The notes under the pieces: model-generated
Told to the model about the DNA's origin: nothing
Database searches by the model: none
The model's input: the letters and a program-made list of their open reading frames with translations, nothing else
Position numbers and translations under genes: made by a program
Origin: Aquarana catesbeiana
Taxonomy: Eukaryota; Chordata; Amphibia; Anura; Ranidae
DNA length: 64,000 nucleotides
Reading direction: 5' to 3'
Assembly: GCF_042186555.1 (NCBI RefSeq)
Contig: NC_133332.1
Location: 120,583,375 to 120,647,374 of the forward strand
Shown here: piece by piece, positions 1 through 10,786 of the stretch
How the letters are laid out: the number at the start of each line of letters is the position of its first letter
How positions within the stretch are numbered: the first letter of the stretch is position 1

Positions 1-1080
1 GCAGGCTGCATTGGTGACACTAGCTGCACTGGGGACACTGGCTGCACTGGGGACACCGGCTGCACTGGGGACACCGGCTGCACTGGGGACACTGGCTGCA
101 CTGGTGACACAGGTGGACACGGGCAGGCTGCATTGGTGACACTGTCTGCATTGGGGACACTGTCTGCACTGGGGACACTGGGGACACCGGCTGCACTGGG
201 GACACCGGCTGCACTGGGGACATCGGCTGCATTGGTGACACCGGTGGACACGGCAGGCTGCATTGGTGACACTGGCTGCATTGGTGACACTGGCTGCACT
301 GGGGACAGTTACGGTAAGTTGAAATTAGAAACAGAAATGTTTTACTTTGTTGTACAGTGGAAAAAATATAGTATCAAAATCATGCTTTTCGGGGGGGGGG
401 GGCCCTTCATGATTTCTTGCACCAGGGCCCTGAGGTTTCTAGTTACGCCTCTGGATTTGTCTTTAGTAAATACCCCCATCCCCCCCCCCCCGGGACACCG
501 GCTGCACTGGGGACACCGGCTGCACTGGGGACACAGACTGCATTGGTGACACCGGCTGCATTGGTGACACCGGCTGCACTGGGGACACAGGTGGACATGG
601 GCAGGCTGCATTGGTGACACTGGCTGCACTGGGGACACTGGCTGCACTGGGGACACCAGCTGCACTGGGGACACTGGCTGCACTGGTGACACTGGCTGCA
701 CTGGTGACACAGGTGGACACGGGCAGGCTGCATTGGTGACACTGTCTGCATTGGGGACACTGTCTGCACTGGGGACACTGGGGACACCGGCTGCACTGCG
801 GACACCAGCTGCACTGGGGACATCGGCTACATTGGTGACACCGGTGGACACGGCAGGCTGCATTGGTGACACTGGCTGCATTGGTGACACTGGCTGCACT
901 GGGGACAGTTACGGTAAGTTGAAATCAGAAACAGAAATGTTTTACTTTGTTGTACAGTGGAAAAAATATAGTATCAAAATCATGCTTTTCGGGGGGGGGC
1001 CTTCATGATTTTTTGCAGCGGGGCCCTGAGGTTTCTAGTTACGCCTCTGGATTTGTCTTTAGTAAAAACCCCCCCCCGTG
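1..1080. repeat. 18-bp minisatellite in a 600-bp higher-order tandem repeat
   Basis: Units of the form GGCTGCACTGGGGACACC / GGCTGCATTGGTGACACT (18 bp) run across the region. The whole block repeats with a period of 600 bp: bases 1-480 correspond to 601-1070 almost base for base. Each 600-bp unit also holds a non-repetitive spacer (about 310-480 and 910-1070) with a poly-G run and the end CTAGTTACGCCTCTG. That end resembles the terminus of the hAT element at 3486-4157. The long open frames here follow from an 18-bp period divisible by three and are not genes. The array is cut off by the window start. Confidence 0.85.
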
Positions 1081-2246
1081 CCTCTTGACTACCTATTATC
1101 TTGTGATAAGGAATACAACTTTTTATATTTCTGATGGAATTGATGTACAATCCTACTTTCATAAGGAAATTGTTGTGTATTCAGGGAAACGTTGTTGATT
1201 CCTGCTGCTAGTAGCTGCCCCAGGTAGCTATTTCTTAATACAGGGACAAGTAAAATAAAAAATGAATCCTGGAAAATGCTCCAGGATTCCAGGGGAGGGA
1301 GGTTTGGAAGAATATTTGCGTCATGCCTGGAGATTACCTTTAAAAGCTAGAAACTAGATGAATTTACAGTCTAGGCTATCTGTACAATACACAGCCCTGG
1401 AATGTGATTATACCTTTATACCTTTCAGTCTTCAGTACTTTACTGTACTGGATAATGGATATATATCTGTCTATATTAATCACAGATGTATTGTATCTGT
1501 AAATGTCTGCTCTTGGTCCTTATTGCAGGTCATAAAAATCTAAGTAATTGCTAGCTTGCACTAGCTATACAAACTGCACTTCCTTTAGTAAAGAATGGGA
1601 GCAGATTTATGGTAGGTATTTCCAGTCTGAACCAGATGAGCAATAACCTGCCTATTAGTTCCTGAAGAAACCTATCTTCTCTCTTCATAGAAAATAATGT
1701 AGTAATCAGCTGAGCAAATGGATGTCAGAGGCCCATGAGGTCCTCCAGTTTGATCATTTATGGGCCAATTTAAAAAAAAAAAATTGCAGATGCTTCGACA
1801 AAATTTTACGACAGTTCTTCATCAAAATAATTGTAAATGATCTCTTGCAATGATCATTTTATGTGACTCAGACAGATTAATCCCCCTTTAGTCTTAGCCT
1901 GAGCAGAGCAAGGCAAATTAGAAGCCTTTTTAGGTGAATTTTGATTGCACAATGCGTAATACAGTAGTAGAATCCTATGTTTTTGGCCCCATAGACTTTT
2001 ATATGGGAGTATATAAAAAATGTGCATAAACACATATTTTTCAACCATTTTTCAGGTGCTCCCAAAAAATTCTGTAGAGCCAAAAATGGGCAACTCTGTC
2101 CCAAAGAGGCTCATTTTCGAGCTTTACACAATGGGCAACAAGCAACAGAGTGTGCGAACAAGCCCATTATGAATAATTATATTCTTCATCTGTGAGCCAT
2201 GTCGCACTTTGGCAACTGCTCAACAAAACAAGGTGTGAATAGGGGC
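1081..2246. other. non-coding interval, no gene seen
   Basis: AT-rich unique-looking sequence with no credible reading frame, splice-bounded exon or clear element end. It lies between the minisatellite block and the left TTAA of the piggyBac element. Confidence 0.5.
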
Positions 2247-3485
2247 TTAACCACTTGCCGACCGCCTTATGCCGATGTACGTCGGCAGAATGGCACGGGC
2301 AGGCAGAATCACGTACCTGTACGTGATCTGCCTCCCGTGGGTGGGGGGTCCGATCGGACCCCCCCCCCGGTGCCCGAGGCGGCCGGCATTTGTTGGCGGG
2401 CGATCAGAGGTGAGGGGGAGGCCATCCATTCGTGGCCACCCCCTCGCGATCGCTCCCGGCCAATGAAATCCTTCCTCTGCTGCTGTAATATAAACAGCGG
2501 CAGAGGAAGTGATGTCATCCCTCCTCGAGCCGGTGTTTTCGTTCCAGCGCCGAGGAGAGAAGACATCAACGTCAGTTACACCAACACTACACTTACAGTA
2601 GAACACGCCAGGCACACTTTTCATCCCCCACCCCCGATCACCCCCCGATCACCCCCCTGTGCCCCCTTGATCACCCCCGTCGCTAGTGTCACTAAGCGAT
2701 CGTTTTTCTGATCGCTGTATTATTGTCACTGGTGACGCTAGTTAGGGAGGTAAGTATATAGGTTCGCTGTCAGTGTTTTATAGCGACAGGGATCCCCATA
2801 TACTACCTACTAAAGGTTTTAACCCCCTGATTGCCCCATAGTTAACCCCCTTTCACCATATAAGTGTTACGGGTGACGCTGGTTAGTTAGTTTGTTTTTT
2901 ATAGTTTATTATAGTTTTAGGGCACCCGCCATTTATTACCTTATAAAGGTTTAACCCCCTAATTGCCCGGCGGTGATATAAGTTACGTTTTTAGGGTCAG
3001 ATAAGGTCTGCGTCGCCCCAGGCAGCGTCAGTTTAGCGCCAGTACCGCTAACACCTACGCACGCAGCATACACCTCCCTTAGTGCTATAGTATCTGAACG
3101 GACCGATATCTGATCCGATCAGATCTATACTCCCCAGCAGTTTAGGGTTCCCATAAACGCAGTGTTAGCGGGATCAGCCCAGATACCTGCTAGCACCTGC
3201 ATTTTGCCCCTCGGCCCAGCCCACCCAAGTGCAGTATCGATTGATCACTGACACTTACAAAACACTAAGCACACATAACTGCAGCGTTCGCAGAGTCAGG
3301 CCTGATCCCTGTGATCACTAACAGTTTTTTGGTAGCGTTTTGAATCAGTCGCTAACAGTCAGGAGCTTTTTTGCCTGTGAGTCTCACTAGTGTACCCCTA
3401 AATTTAGAGCCCAAAATGGCAAATCGAAGGTACACTAGTGAAGAGGCCTACACGTTTCTGAGCATGACAGATAGTGAAGAGGAAG

Positions 3486-4157
3486 CAGGTGCGTAACTAC
3501 CACCATAGCGACCCATGCAGGCGCTATGGGGCCCGCAGCCGAGTGGGGCCCAGTGAGGATAAGAGCACCGCCGGCACAGTCTCTCAGCCAGGGGAAGAGA
3601 GAGAAAAGGAAGAGGCGAGCTGTCCGTATCAGCAGAGAGCTGAATTGCCCGATGTAAGAGCTTTCATTAGAACTTCCAGTGTTCCCGGGGCTCACGTCAC
3701 ATAGCTCCACCTTTTGGCCCGGTGCCTTTGATAGACAGAACGCCGATCCAATGCGGGACATGTGACGTCATCAAAGGCGTCGGGCCAAGAGGTGGGGCTA
3801 TGTGACGATGAGCCCTGGGAAGACAGGAAATTAAAATGAAAGCTATTACAGCGGGCAATCCGCTCTCTGCTGATCTGGGTGGCTTGCCTCTTCTTCTGCA
3901 TAGGTGGGGCTGTATGGGGCACAAACAGACCAGGCTGTATTGGGCACAGGTCACGCTGTATGGGGCACAGGTCACGCTGTATTGGGCACAGGGCACGCTG
4001 TATTGGGCACAGGTCACGCTGCATTGGGCACAGGCCACGGTGTATGTGGCACAGGTCATGCTGCATTCACACTAGGGCAGCTGTGGGGGGCTGTTTGCAG
4101 GGGGGGGCCCATACAACATTTTGCTATGGGGCCCTGCTATTTCTAGTTACACCCCTG
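3486..4157 (+). mobile_element. non-autonomous hAT element inserted in piggyBac transposase
   Basis: The 672-bp element has termini CAGGTGCGTAACTA and TAGTTACACCCCTG (inverted). It is flanked by an exact 8-bp duplication AGAGGAAG (3478-3485 and 4158-4165), the hAT hallmark. It encodes nothing recognisable. Its left half is an internal inverted repeat (arms about 3615-3730 and 3768-3895, including related GGCTATGTGACG / CGTCACATAGC sequences) and its right half is a 21-bp minisatellite. Removing it restores the transposase frame exactly. Confidence 0.9.
3925..4075. repeat. 21-bp minisatellite inside hAT element
   Basis: About seven imperfect copies of a unit of the type GTATTGGGCACAGGTCACGCT (21 bp). 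The base composition (CTGTATTGGGCAC) resembles the 18-bp unit (CTGCATTGGTGAC) of the array at 1-1080. Confidence 0.85.
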
Positions 4158-6439
4158 AGAGGAAGTCACTCATCTGTCAGATTCAGGCTCAGAATACGAA
4201 CCTGTAGAGGACAGCAGCTCCATGACAGATAGCTCTGACGACAGAGTCGTGGTCCTTGCTAAGGTCAGGCGTACCAGACCCCAATCTTTTTCTTCTGTCC
4301 TTGAAGTGCCAGAACCGCAGGTCCCTCGTATGGAGCAGAGCAGTACTAGCGCCGCTATTCCTTCTGGTGAACTGGCAAGCACCAGCAGCCTAGTACACCC
4401 TGGTCGTACATCCAGCACTGCAGTATCACGTGGTGATGTGGCGAGTCCCATAAGTGCAGTTCAAGCTGGCGAGGTGGCAAGCACTAGTAGTGTCCCGCTG
4501 CCACCAAGAAGACGAACACAGGCCCGTCGTGCCCATAGTGCCCTTCCTGCTGCATTCGCCAATCCGAATTGGGAACCCACCACTTCTGCAGCACCCGTAC
4601 TTCCCCCATTCACTGGCCAACCCGGCATTCAGGTGGAAACAGTTGATTTTACGCCACTGGATTTTTATTCGCTGTTTTTCACCGAAGATCTCTATAGATC
4701 TATTGTGGACCAAAGCAATTTATACGCTGGTCAACACATCGCCGCTAATCCCCAGTCCTCCCTTGCCAGAGATTGGAGACCAATTACGATCTCCAAATTT
4801 ACGATCTTTCTGGGCCTTTCCCTCAACATGGGCATAAATAAAAAGAGTGAGTTGCGGTCATATTGGTCCACTGACCCAATTTACCATATGCCCGTGTTCT
4901 CTGCTTCCATGGCCAAGGCACGATACGAGCAGATTTTGCGGTTCATGCACTTCAATGACAATTAACTCTGTCGTCCTCGTGGAGACCATGGATACGATCG
5001 GCTCTACAAAGTTCGGCCCCTCGTAAACCACTTCAACCAGCGTTTTGCAGACTTGTTTACTCCCCATCAAGTTGTCTGCGTTGATGAGTCCCTGATTAAA
5101 TTTTCTGGCCGCTTGTCATTCAAACAGTACCTTCCCAGCAAGCGTGCCAGATACGGGGTCAAGATGTAAAAGCTTTGTGACAGGGCCACAGGCTATACAT
5201 GTAGATTTATGGTTTACGAGGGCAAGATAGTCACGTAGAGCTGACAAACTGCCCTGACTACATAGGAAGCGCTGGCAAGATAGTGTGGGACTTGGTGTCA
5301 CCCTTATTCGGAAAGGGGTACCACTTGTACGTGGACAATTATTACACAAGCGTGTCACTTTTTAGTCACCTTTTTGATCAACAGATTGGAGCATGTGGCA
5401 CCGTGCGACCTAATCGCCAGGGCTTTCCCCAGCGGCTTGTAGATTCCTGTCTTAGGCTGGGAGAGAGAGCCTGCTTGCAGTGTAATAATTTGCTCGCTAT
5501 GAAGTGGAGGGACAATAAGAATGTTATTGTTCTTACCTCCCTTCATGCAGACACGACGGCCCAAATTACTACGGCGACTGGTGTTGTGGAGAAACCCCTC
5601 TGTGTCCACGAATATAACCAAAATATGGGAGGGGTGGACCTCAACGACCTGTTGTTGTTGCCGTACCTAGTTGCCCGTAAGGCCAGACGCTGGTACAAAA
5701 AAGTGTCTGTTTATTTATTTCAATTGGCTTTGCTGAACGCTCATGTGCTATACAGAGCTTCAGGACGGACTGGATCCTTCCTTAAATTCCAGGAAGAGAT
5801 CGTCAGAGCCCTTCTGTTTCCAGATGGTGCTCCACCTCACCTTCCCCAACCAAATGCAGTAAGCCGGCTGCATGAGAGGCATTTTCCTTATGTTCTCTCG
5901 AGTACCCCTACCCAACGAGCCCCCCAAAGAAGATGTCGTGTCTGTAGCAAGCGCGGATTTAGGCGAGAACACCCGGTATTATTGTCCCTCTTGTCCTGAC
6001 AATCCTGGTCTATGCATTGGTGAATGTTTTGAACGCTACCATACACTAGTTGAGTTTTAGCGTAGGGTACAGCATTGCACAGACTAGGACACACTTTCAC
6101 AGGGTCTCCCAAGATGCCATCGCATTTTTCAGATACCCAAACCTGGTACCAGTTACAAAAGTTAAAGTTACTAAAAAAAGTGTAAAAAAATAAAAAAAAT
6201 AAAAACACAAAAAATATAAAATAAAAAAAACAAAAATAGTTGTCGTTTTATTGTTCTCTCTCTCTCTATTCTCTCTCTATTGTTCTGCTCTTTTTTACTG
6301 TATTCTATTCTGCAATGTTTTATTGTTATTATGTTTTACCATGTTTGCTTTTCAGATATGCAATTTTTTTATACTTTACTGTTTACTGTGCTTTGTTGGT
6401 AACCATTTTTTTGTTTTCAGGTACGCTATTCAGCTGCAG

Positions 6440-7005
6440 AGCGGTTTTTTTTAACTTGACAGCAACAGCGTTTGCTCCCACGATACATAAAGCCGTGACT
6501 CCAGCGCTGTCGGAGGTGATTTCACCACCACAGTTACATACTTCAGCATATATGCCGAAGTGCGGGGGCAGCAGTGGGTGGAGGAGCGAATTGCTCCTGC
6601 CTTTTGTGGGAGGATGCCCCCATGCTTCGGCATATATATATTTTAGGCACAGGTTGCGTTAAATGTTTTATTTTTTACTATTTTTTTTTGTATTTTCTTT
6701 GCAGGTATGGTAAGTCTTACTGTTATACTGTAATGTTACTTTGTTTTATTGTTAACCATCATTTGCTTAGCAGGTACGCCATTCAGTTGCAGCACGGATT
6801 TATTTATCTTGACAGCAATAGCATTTGCTCCCACGATACATAAAGCCGTGACTCCAGCGCTGTCGGAGGTGATTTCACCACCACAGTTACATACTTCAGC
6901 ATATATGCCGAAGCGTGGGGGCAGCAGAGGGCGGAGGAGCGATTTGCTCCTAACTTTTGCGGGGGGATGCCCCCATGCTTCGGCATATATATATACGGTG
7001 CATGT
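6440..7005. repeat. tandem duplication with hairpins in piggyBac 3' region
   Basis: A block at about 6415-6650 recurs at about 6770-6995, spaced about 345 bp. It includes CACGATACATAAAGCCGTGA, GTCGGAGGTGATTTCACC and the hairpin pair CATATATGCCGAAG / CTTCGGCATATATA. A further short inverted pair, TGCCCATCATTAGAA and TTCTAATGATGGGCA, sits at about 7008-7059. These are non-coding 3' sequences of the piggyBac element. Confidence 0.8.
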
Positions 7006-8289
7006 ATGCCCATCATTAGAAGTGGGTGGATGAAGGGAGGTATTCTAATGATGGGCATACCCACCGATCAATCTCTTTTTTTCGTTCAGCCCACAGGCTG
7101 CATGAAAAAAAAGTTTACAATATATGCCCAACAAGGACCAGCAACGTACTGGTATGTTGCTGGACTTTGAGTGGTTATACCAGAATGATGCCTGCAGGTT
7201 TAGGTATCATCTTGGTATCATTCTTTTCAGCCAGTGGTCGGCTTTCATGTAAAAGCAATCCTAGCGGCTAATTAGCCTCTAGACTGCTTTTACAAGCAGT
7301 GGGAGGGAATCCCCCCCCACCGTCTTCCATGTTTTTCTCTGGCTCTCCTGTCCCAACAGGGAACCTGAGAATGCACCCGGTGATTCAGCCAGCTGACCAT
7401 AGGTGATCAGAGACCAGAGTGGCTCCAAACATCTCTATGGCCTAAGAAACCTGAAGCTATGTGCATTTCATGACTTAGATTTCGCCGGATGTAAACAGCG
7501 CTATTGGGAAAGCATTTTATCACACCGATCTTGGTGTGGTCAGATGCTTTGAGGGCAGAGGAGAGATCTAGGGTCTAATAGACCCCAGTTTTTTCAAAAA
7601 AGAGTACCTGTCACTACCTATTGCTATCATAGGGGATATTTACATTCCCTGAGATAACAATAAAAATGATAAAAAAAAAATAAAAATGAAAGGAACAGTT
7701 TAAAATTAAGATAAAAAAGCAAAAAAAAAAAAAAAAAAAAAAAAAGCACCCCTGTCCCCCCCTGCTCTCGCGCAAAGGCGAACGCAAGCGTCGGTCTGGC
7801 GTCAAATGTAAACAGCAGTTGCACCACGCATGTGAGATATCACCGCGAAGGTCAGATCGAGGGCAGAAATTTTAGCAGTAGACCTCCTCTGTAAATCTAA
7901 AGTGGTAACCTGTAAAGGCTTTTAAAGGCTTTTAAAAATGTATTTAGTTTGTCGCCACTGCACGTTTGTGCGCAATTTTAAAGCATGTCATGTTTGGTAT
8001 CCATGTACTCGGCCTAAGATCATCTTTTTTATTTCATCAAACATTTGGGCAATATAGTGTGTTTTAGTGCATTAAAATTTAAAAAAGTGTGTTTTTTCCC
8101 AAAAAAATGCGTTTGAAAAATCGCTGCGCAAAAAAAAAAAATGAAACACCCACCATTTTAATCTGTAAGGCATTTGCTTTTAAAAAATATATAATGTTTG
8201 GGGGTTCAAAGTAATTTTCTTGCAAAAAAAAAAATTATTTTTTCATCAAACAAAAAGTGTCAGAAAGGGCTTTGTCTTCAAGTGGTTAG
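7006..8289. other. piggyBac non-coding 3' sequence
   Basis: No gene. It contains long A tracts (about 7664-7745) and a piggyBac-like block (about 7850-8290, with GTTTGTCGCC and CGCTGCGCAAA motifs) that is related to 27400-27790 and, in reverse, to 53200-53700. It ends with a degenerate CCACTT-type end at 8276-8289. Confidence 0.55.
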
Positions 8290-9480
8290 AAGAGTGGGTG
8301 ATGTGTGACATAAGCTTCTAAATGTTGTGCATAAACTGCCAGGACAGTTCAAACCCCCCAAATGACCCTATTTTGGAAAGTAGACACCCCAAGCTATTTG
8401 CTGAGAGGCATGTAGAGTCCATGGAATATTTTATATTGTGACACAAGTTGCGGGAAAAAGACACATTTTTTTTTTTTTGCACAAAGTTGTCACTAAATGA
8501 TATATTGCTCAAACATGCCATGGGAATATGTAAAATTACACCCCAAAATACATTCTGTTGCTTCTCCTGAGTACGGGGATACCACATACGGGACCCCGAA
8601 AACCAAGCACCGCCTTCAGGCTTTCTAAGGGCGTACATTTTTTATTTCACTCTTCACTGCCTGTCACAGTTTCGGAGGCCATGGAATGCCCAGGTGGCAC
8701 AAACCCCCCCCAAATGACCCCATTTTGAAAAGTAGACACCCCAAGTTATTTGCTGAGAGGTATAGTGAGTATTTTGCAGACCTCGCTTTTTGTCACAAAG
8801 TTTTGAAAATTGAAAAAAGAAAAAAAAATGTTTTTTTCTTGTCTTTCTTCATTTTCAAAAACAAACGAGAGCTGCAAAATACTCACCATGCCTCTCAGCA
8901 AATAGCTTGGGGTGTCTACTTTCCAAAATGGGGTAATTTGGGGGGGTTCTGTGCTATTTTGGCATTTTATGGCCTTCGAAACTGTGATAGGTAGTGAGGA
9001 GTGAATCAAAAATTTATGCCCTTAGAAATCCTGAAGGCGGTGCTTTGTTTTCGGGGCCCCTGTGCGCTGCTAGGCTCCCAAAAAGTCCCACACATGTGGT
9101 ATCCCCGTACTCAGGAGAATCAGCAGAATGTATTTTGGGGTGCAATTCCACATATGCCCATGGCCTGTGTGAGCAATATATCATTTAGTGATAACTTTGT
9201 GCAAAAAAAAAAAAATGGTCACTTTCCCGCAACTTGTGTCAAAATATAAAATATTCCATGGACTCAACATGCCTCTCAGCAAATAGCTTGGGGTGTCTAC
9301 TTTCCAAAATGGGGTCATTTGGGGGGGGGTTGTGCCATCTTGGCATTTTATGGTCTTCAAAACTGTGATAGGTAGTGAGGAGTAAAATCAAAAATTTACG
9401 CCCTTAGAAATCCTGAAGGCGGTGCTTGGTTTTCGGGGCCCCGTACGTGGATAGGCTCCCAAAAAGTCCCTCAAGAAATG
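8290..9480. repeat. direct and inverted copies of a 70-bp block
   Basis: The block CAAATGACCC..GTAGACACCCCAAGCTATTTGCTGAGAGG occurs in + orientation at about 8350-8412 and 8710-8760. It occurs in - orientation at about 8895-8955 and 9270-9330. The fold centre is near 8840. The outer arms also match (8560-8640 against 9000-9065 and 9390-9450, with the shared block CTGAAGGCGGTGCTT). Within the + copies the ATTTTGGAAAGTAGACACC core is highly conserved. It is non-coding. Confidence 0.85.
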
Positions 9481-9691
9481 ACATAGGCAGTCATAAATTA
9501 AAGGCTGTGTAAATTCCAGAAAATGTACCCTAGTTTGTAGGCGCTATAACTTTTGCGCAAACCAATAAATATACACTTATTGACATTTTTTTTACCAAAG
9601 GCATGTGGCCGAATACATATTGGCCTAAATGTATGAATAAAATTGAGTTTATTGGATTTTTTTTATAACAAAAAGTAGAAAATATAATTTT

Positions 9692-9798
9692 CCTGACAGA
9701 CTCCATGGCAGCCTACGTGTGGGTTAACCCCGCCTCCTCTCCAATGCTATAGGACCCCATTCCCATAAAAGAGTACTCACCACTAGCTACTGCGTTCC
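9692..9798 (+). repeat. DIRS left inverted terminal repeat
   Basis: It starts CCTGACAGACTCCATGGCAG and ends GCTACTGCGTTCC. It is inverted at 15434-15540 with only a few mismatches. Confidence 0.92.
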
Positions 9799-10149
9799 TT
9801 TTTTGTCCTCCTCCAATGGACCTATTCAAGTTGTTCACGTCCGGTCGGACGGATCCAGGATTATGGCATACCTCTTGCGGTGCAGCTCAGGGCCCAGCCA
9901 CGGGCGGGCGAGTAGCGTTTGAGGCTGAAGATTTTCCCCTTGTGGTGGAGGGATGGTTGCCTCTGTATGCTGAAAACTTCTGGACGTACCAAACGGCTGG
10001 CAAGGTCGGAAGCATGTTTGTCTCCATGGCAGTGTTTTCTATGTATCCTGTCTTTCCCCAGGTATCTCCGGTCTCTATATCAGCGAGACCGGTCGTTTTG
10101 GGTCCTTTTCCGCCCCTCATGGCGGCTGGAGCGCTGGTGCGTTCCAGCC

Positions 10150-10345
10150 TGCTTCACTACTTCCGGGTACGGAGTTCTCGCTGTTCGCGCATGCGCAATA
10201 GCCTCTTCGAGACCGAGGCTTGGCTCGCGCATGCGCAGTACGGCATAATGCCCTGGAACCGCGCGTGCGCGGTACGATCGCTGACCCATGGCGCAGGCGC
10301 GTCATGGGCGGTGACGTCACGGGCGGGGAGCTTTAAATGCCGCTC
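10150..10345 (+). promoter_or_regulatory. candidate DIRS promoter: ETS, NRF1, CRE, GC box, TTTAAA
   Basis: A GC-rich island in AT-rich surroundings. In order: CTTCCGGG (ETS-type, about 10160), two perfect NRF1-type palindromes CGCGCATGCGCA (10186-10197 and 10226-10237), a related GCGCGTGCGC (10261-10270), and a consensus CRE TGACGTCA (10312-10319). Next come GGGCGGGG and a TATA-like CTTTAAATG near 10330. The gag leader follows. Promoter function is inferred from the motif cluster only. Confidence 0.6.
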
Positions 10346-10428
10346 TGAGACTCCCTCACAGTGGGATTTCCCTCGCAGTGAACGGGAGTGCAGCGGTCTT
10401 CCCCATGCCCAGCACTGGTCAACTTTAG

Positions 10429-10744
10429 GTGAGTGTTTTGAGCACTTTGGTATACTTTGTGCGTGGAAATGTAAAAATGCATATACTTGTAAAAAAAAAA
10501 AAAAAAAAAAAACAAACAAAAATATATATATTTTATATTCAAAGTTTAAAAAAAAAAAAAAAAAGGGAAATAATATAATATAAAATAAATTAAAAAAAAA
10601 AAAAAAAAAAAAAAATATATATAATATATATAAATAAATTTTCTCCTTGATATATGATGAGATGTTGTGACTCTTTAGGGGCAACGGACTCCTTCTTACT
10701 GGTTTGTTGGCCCATCTAGGCCATTTTTTCTCTCTTTTTTGCAG
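10429..10744 (+). other. candidate intron in DIRS 5' UTR
   Basis: Donor CAACTTTAG|GTGAGTG (10428/10429) and acceptor CTCTTTTTTGCAG (ends 10744) bound a 316-bp stretch full of poly-A and TA tracts, downstream of the candidate promoter and upstream of the gag ATG. Predicted from splice signals only. Confidence 0.4.
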
Positions 10745-10786
10745 ACCAGCTGCATTGTATCGCACTTCTTATAGAAGAAGCAAATT

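Larger units (their letters stand above)
3416..6060 (+). pseudogene. piggyBac transposase, interrupted and frameshifted
   Basis: This was a DDD-type piggyBac transposase, which cuts and pastes DNA at TTAA sites. The ATG at 3416 lies in frame with the frame starting at 4222 once the hAT element and one copy of its duplication (3486-4165) are removed. An acidic, Ser/Thr-rich N-terminus is followed by the transposase core. The three catalytic Asp motifs are visible as CVDES (about 5080), YVDNYYTS (about 5330) and GGVDLND (about 5635). The end is a Cys-rich finger (CRVC ... CPSC ... LCIGEC) finishing with TAG at 6058-6060. Damage: the hAT insertion, in-frame stops at about 4963 (TAA) and 5167 (TAA), a one-base loss near 5224, and a further frameshift near 5965 inside the Cys-rich tail. 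The coding length without the insert would be about 655 codons. It is not functional as it stands. Confidence 0.88.

Noticed and set aside
1..899. Several 60-185-codon Cys/Pro/Val-rich repeat frames on both strands
   Set aside because: Produced by the 18-bp tandem array; no start context or conservation.
2199..2711. 170-codon frame at the piggyBac left end
   Set aside because: Overlaps the terminal repeat and GC-rich leader, with no recognisable protein; open because GC-rich.
9816..10583. 255-codon frame in the DIRS leader
   Set aside because: It runs through the candidate promoter into poly-A tracts; no similarity, and the gag start lies downstream.
10157..10765. 202-codon frame on - across the DIRS leader
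   Set aside because: Contains Phe/Lys homopolymers from poly-A/T; a shadow of non-coding sequence.
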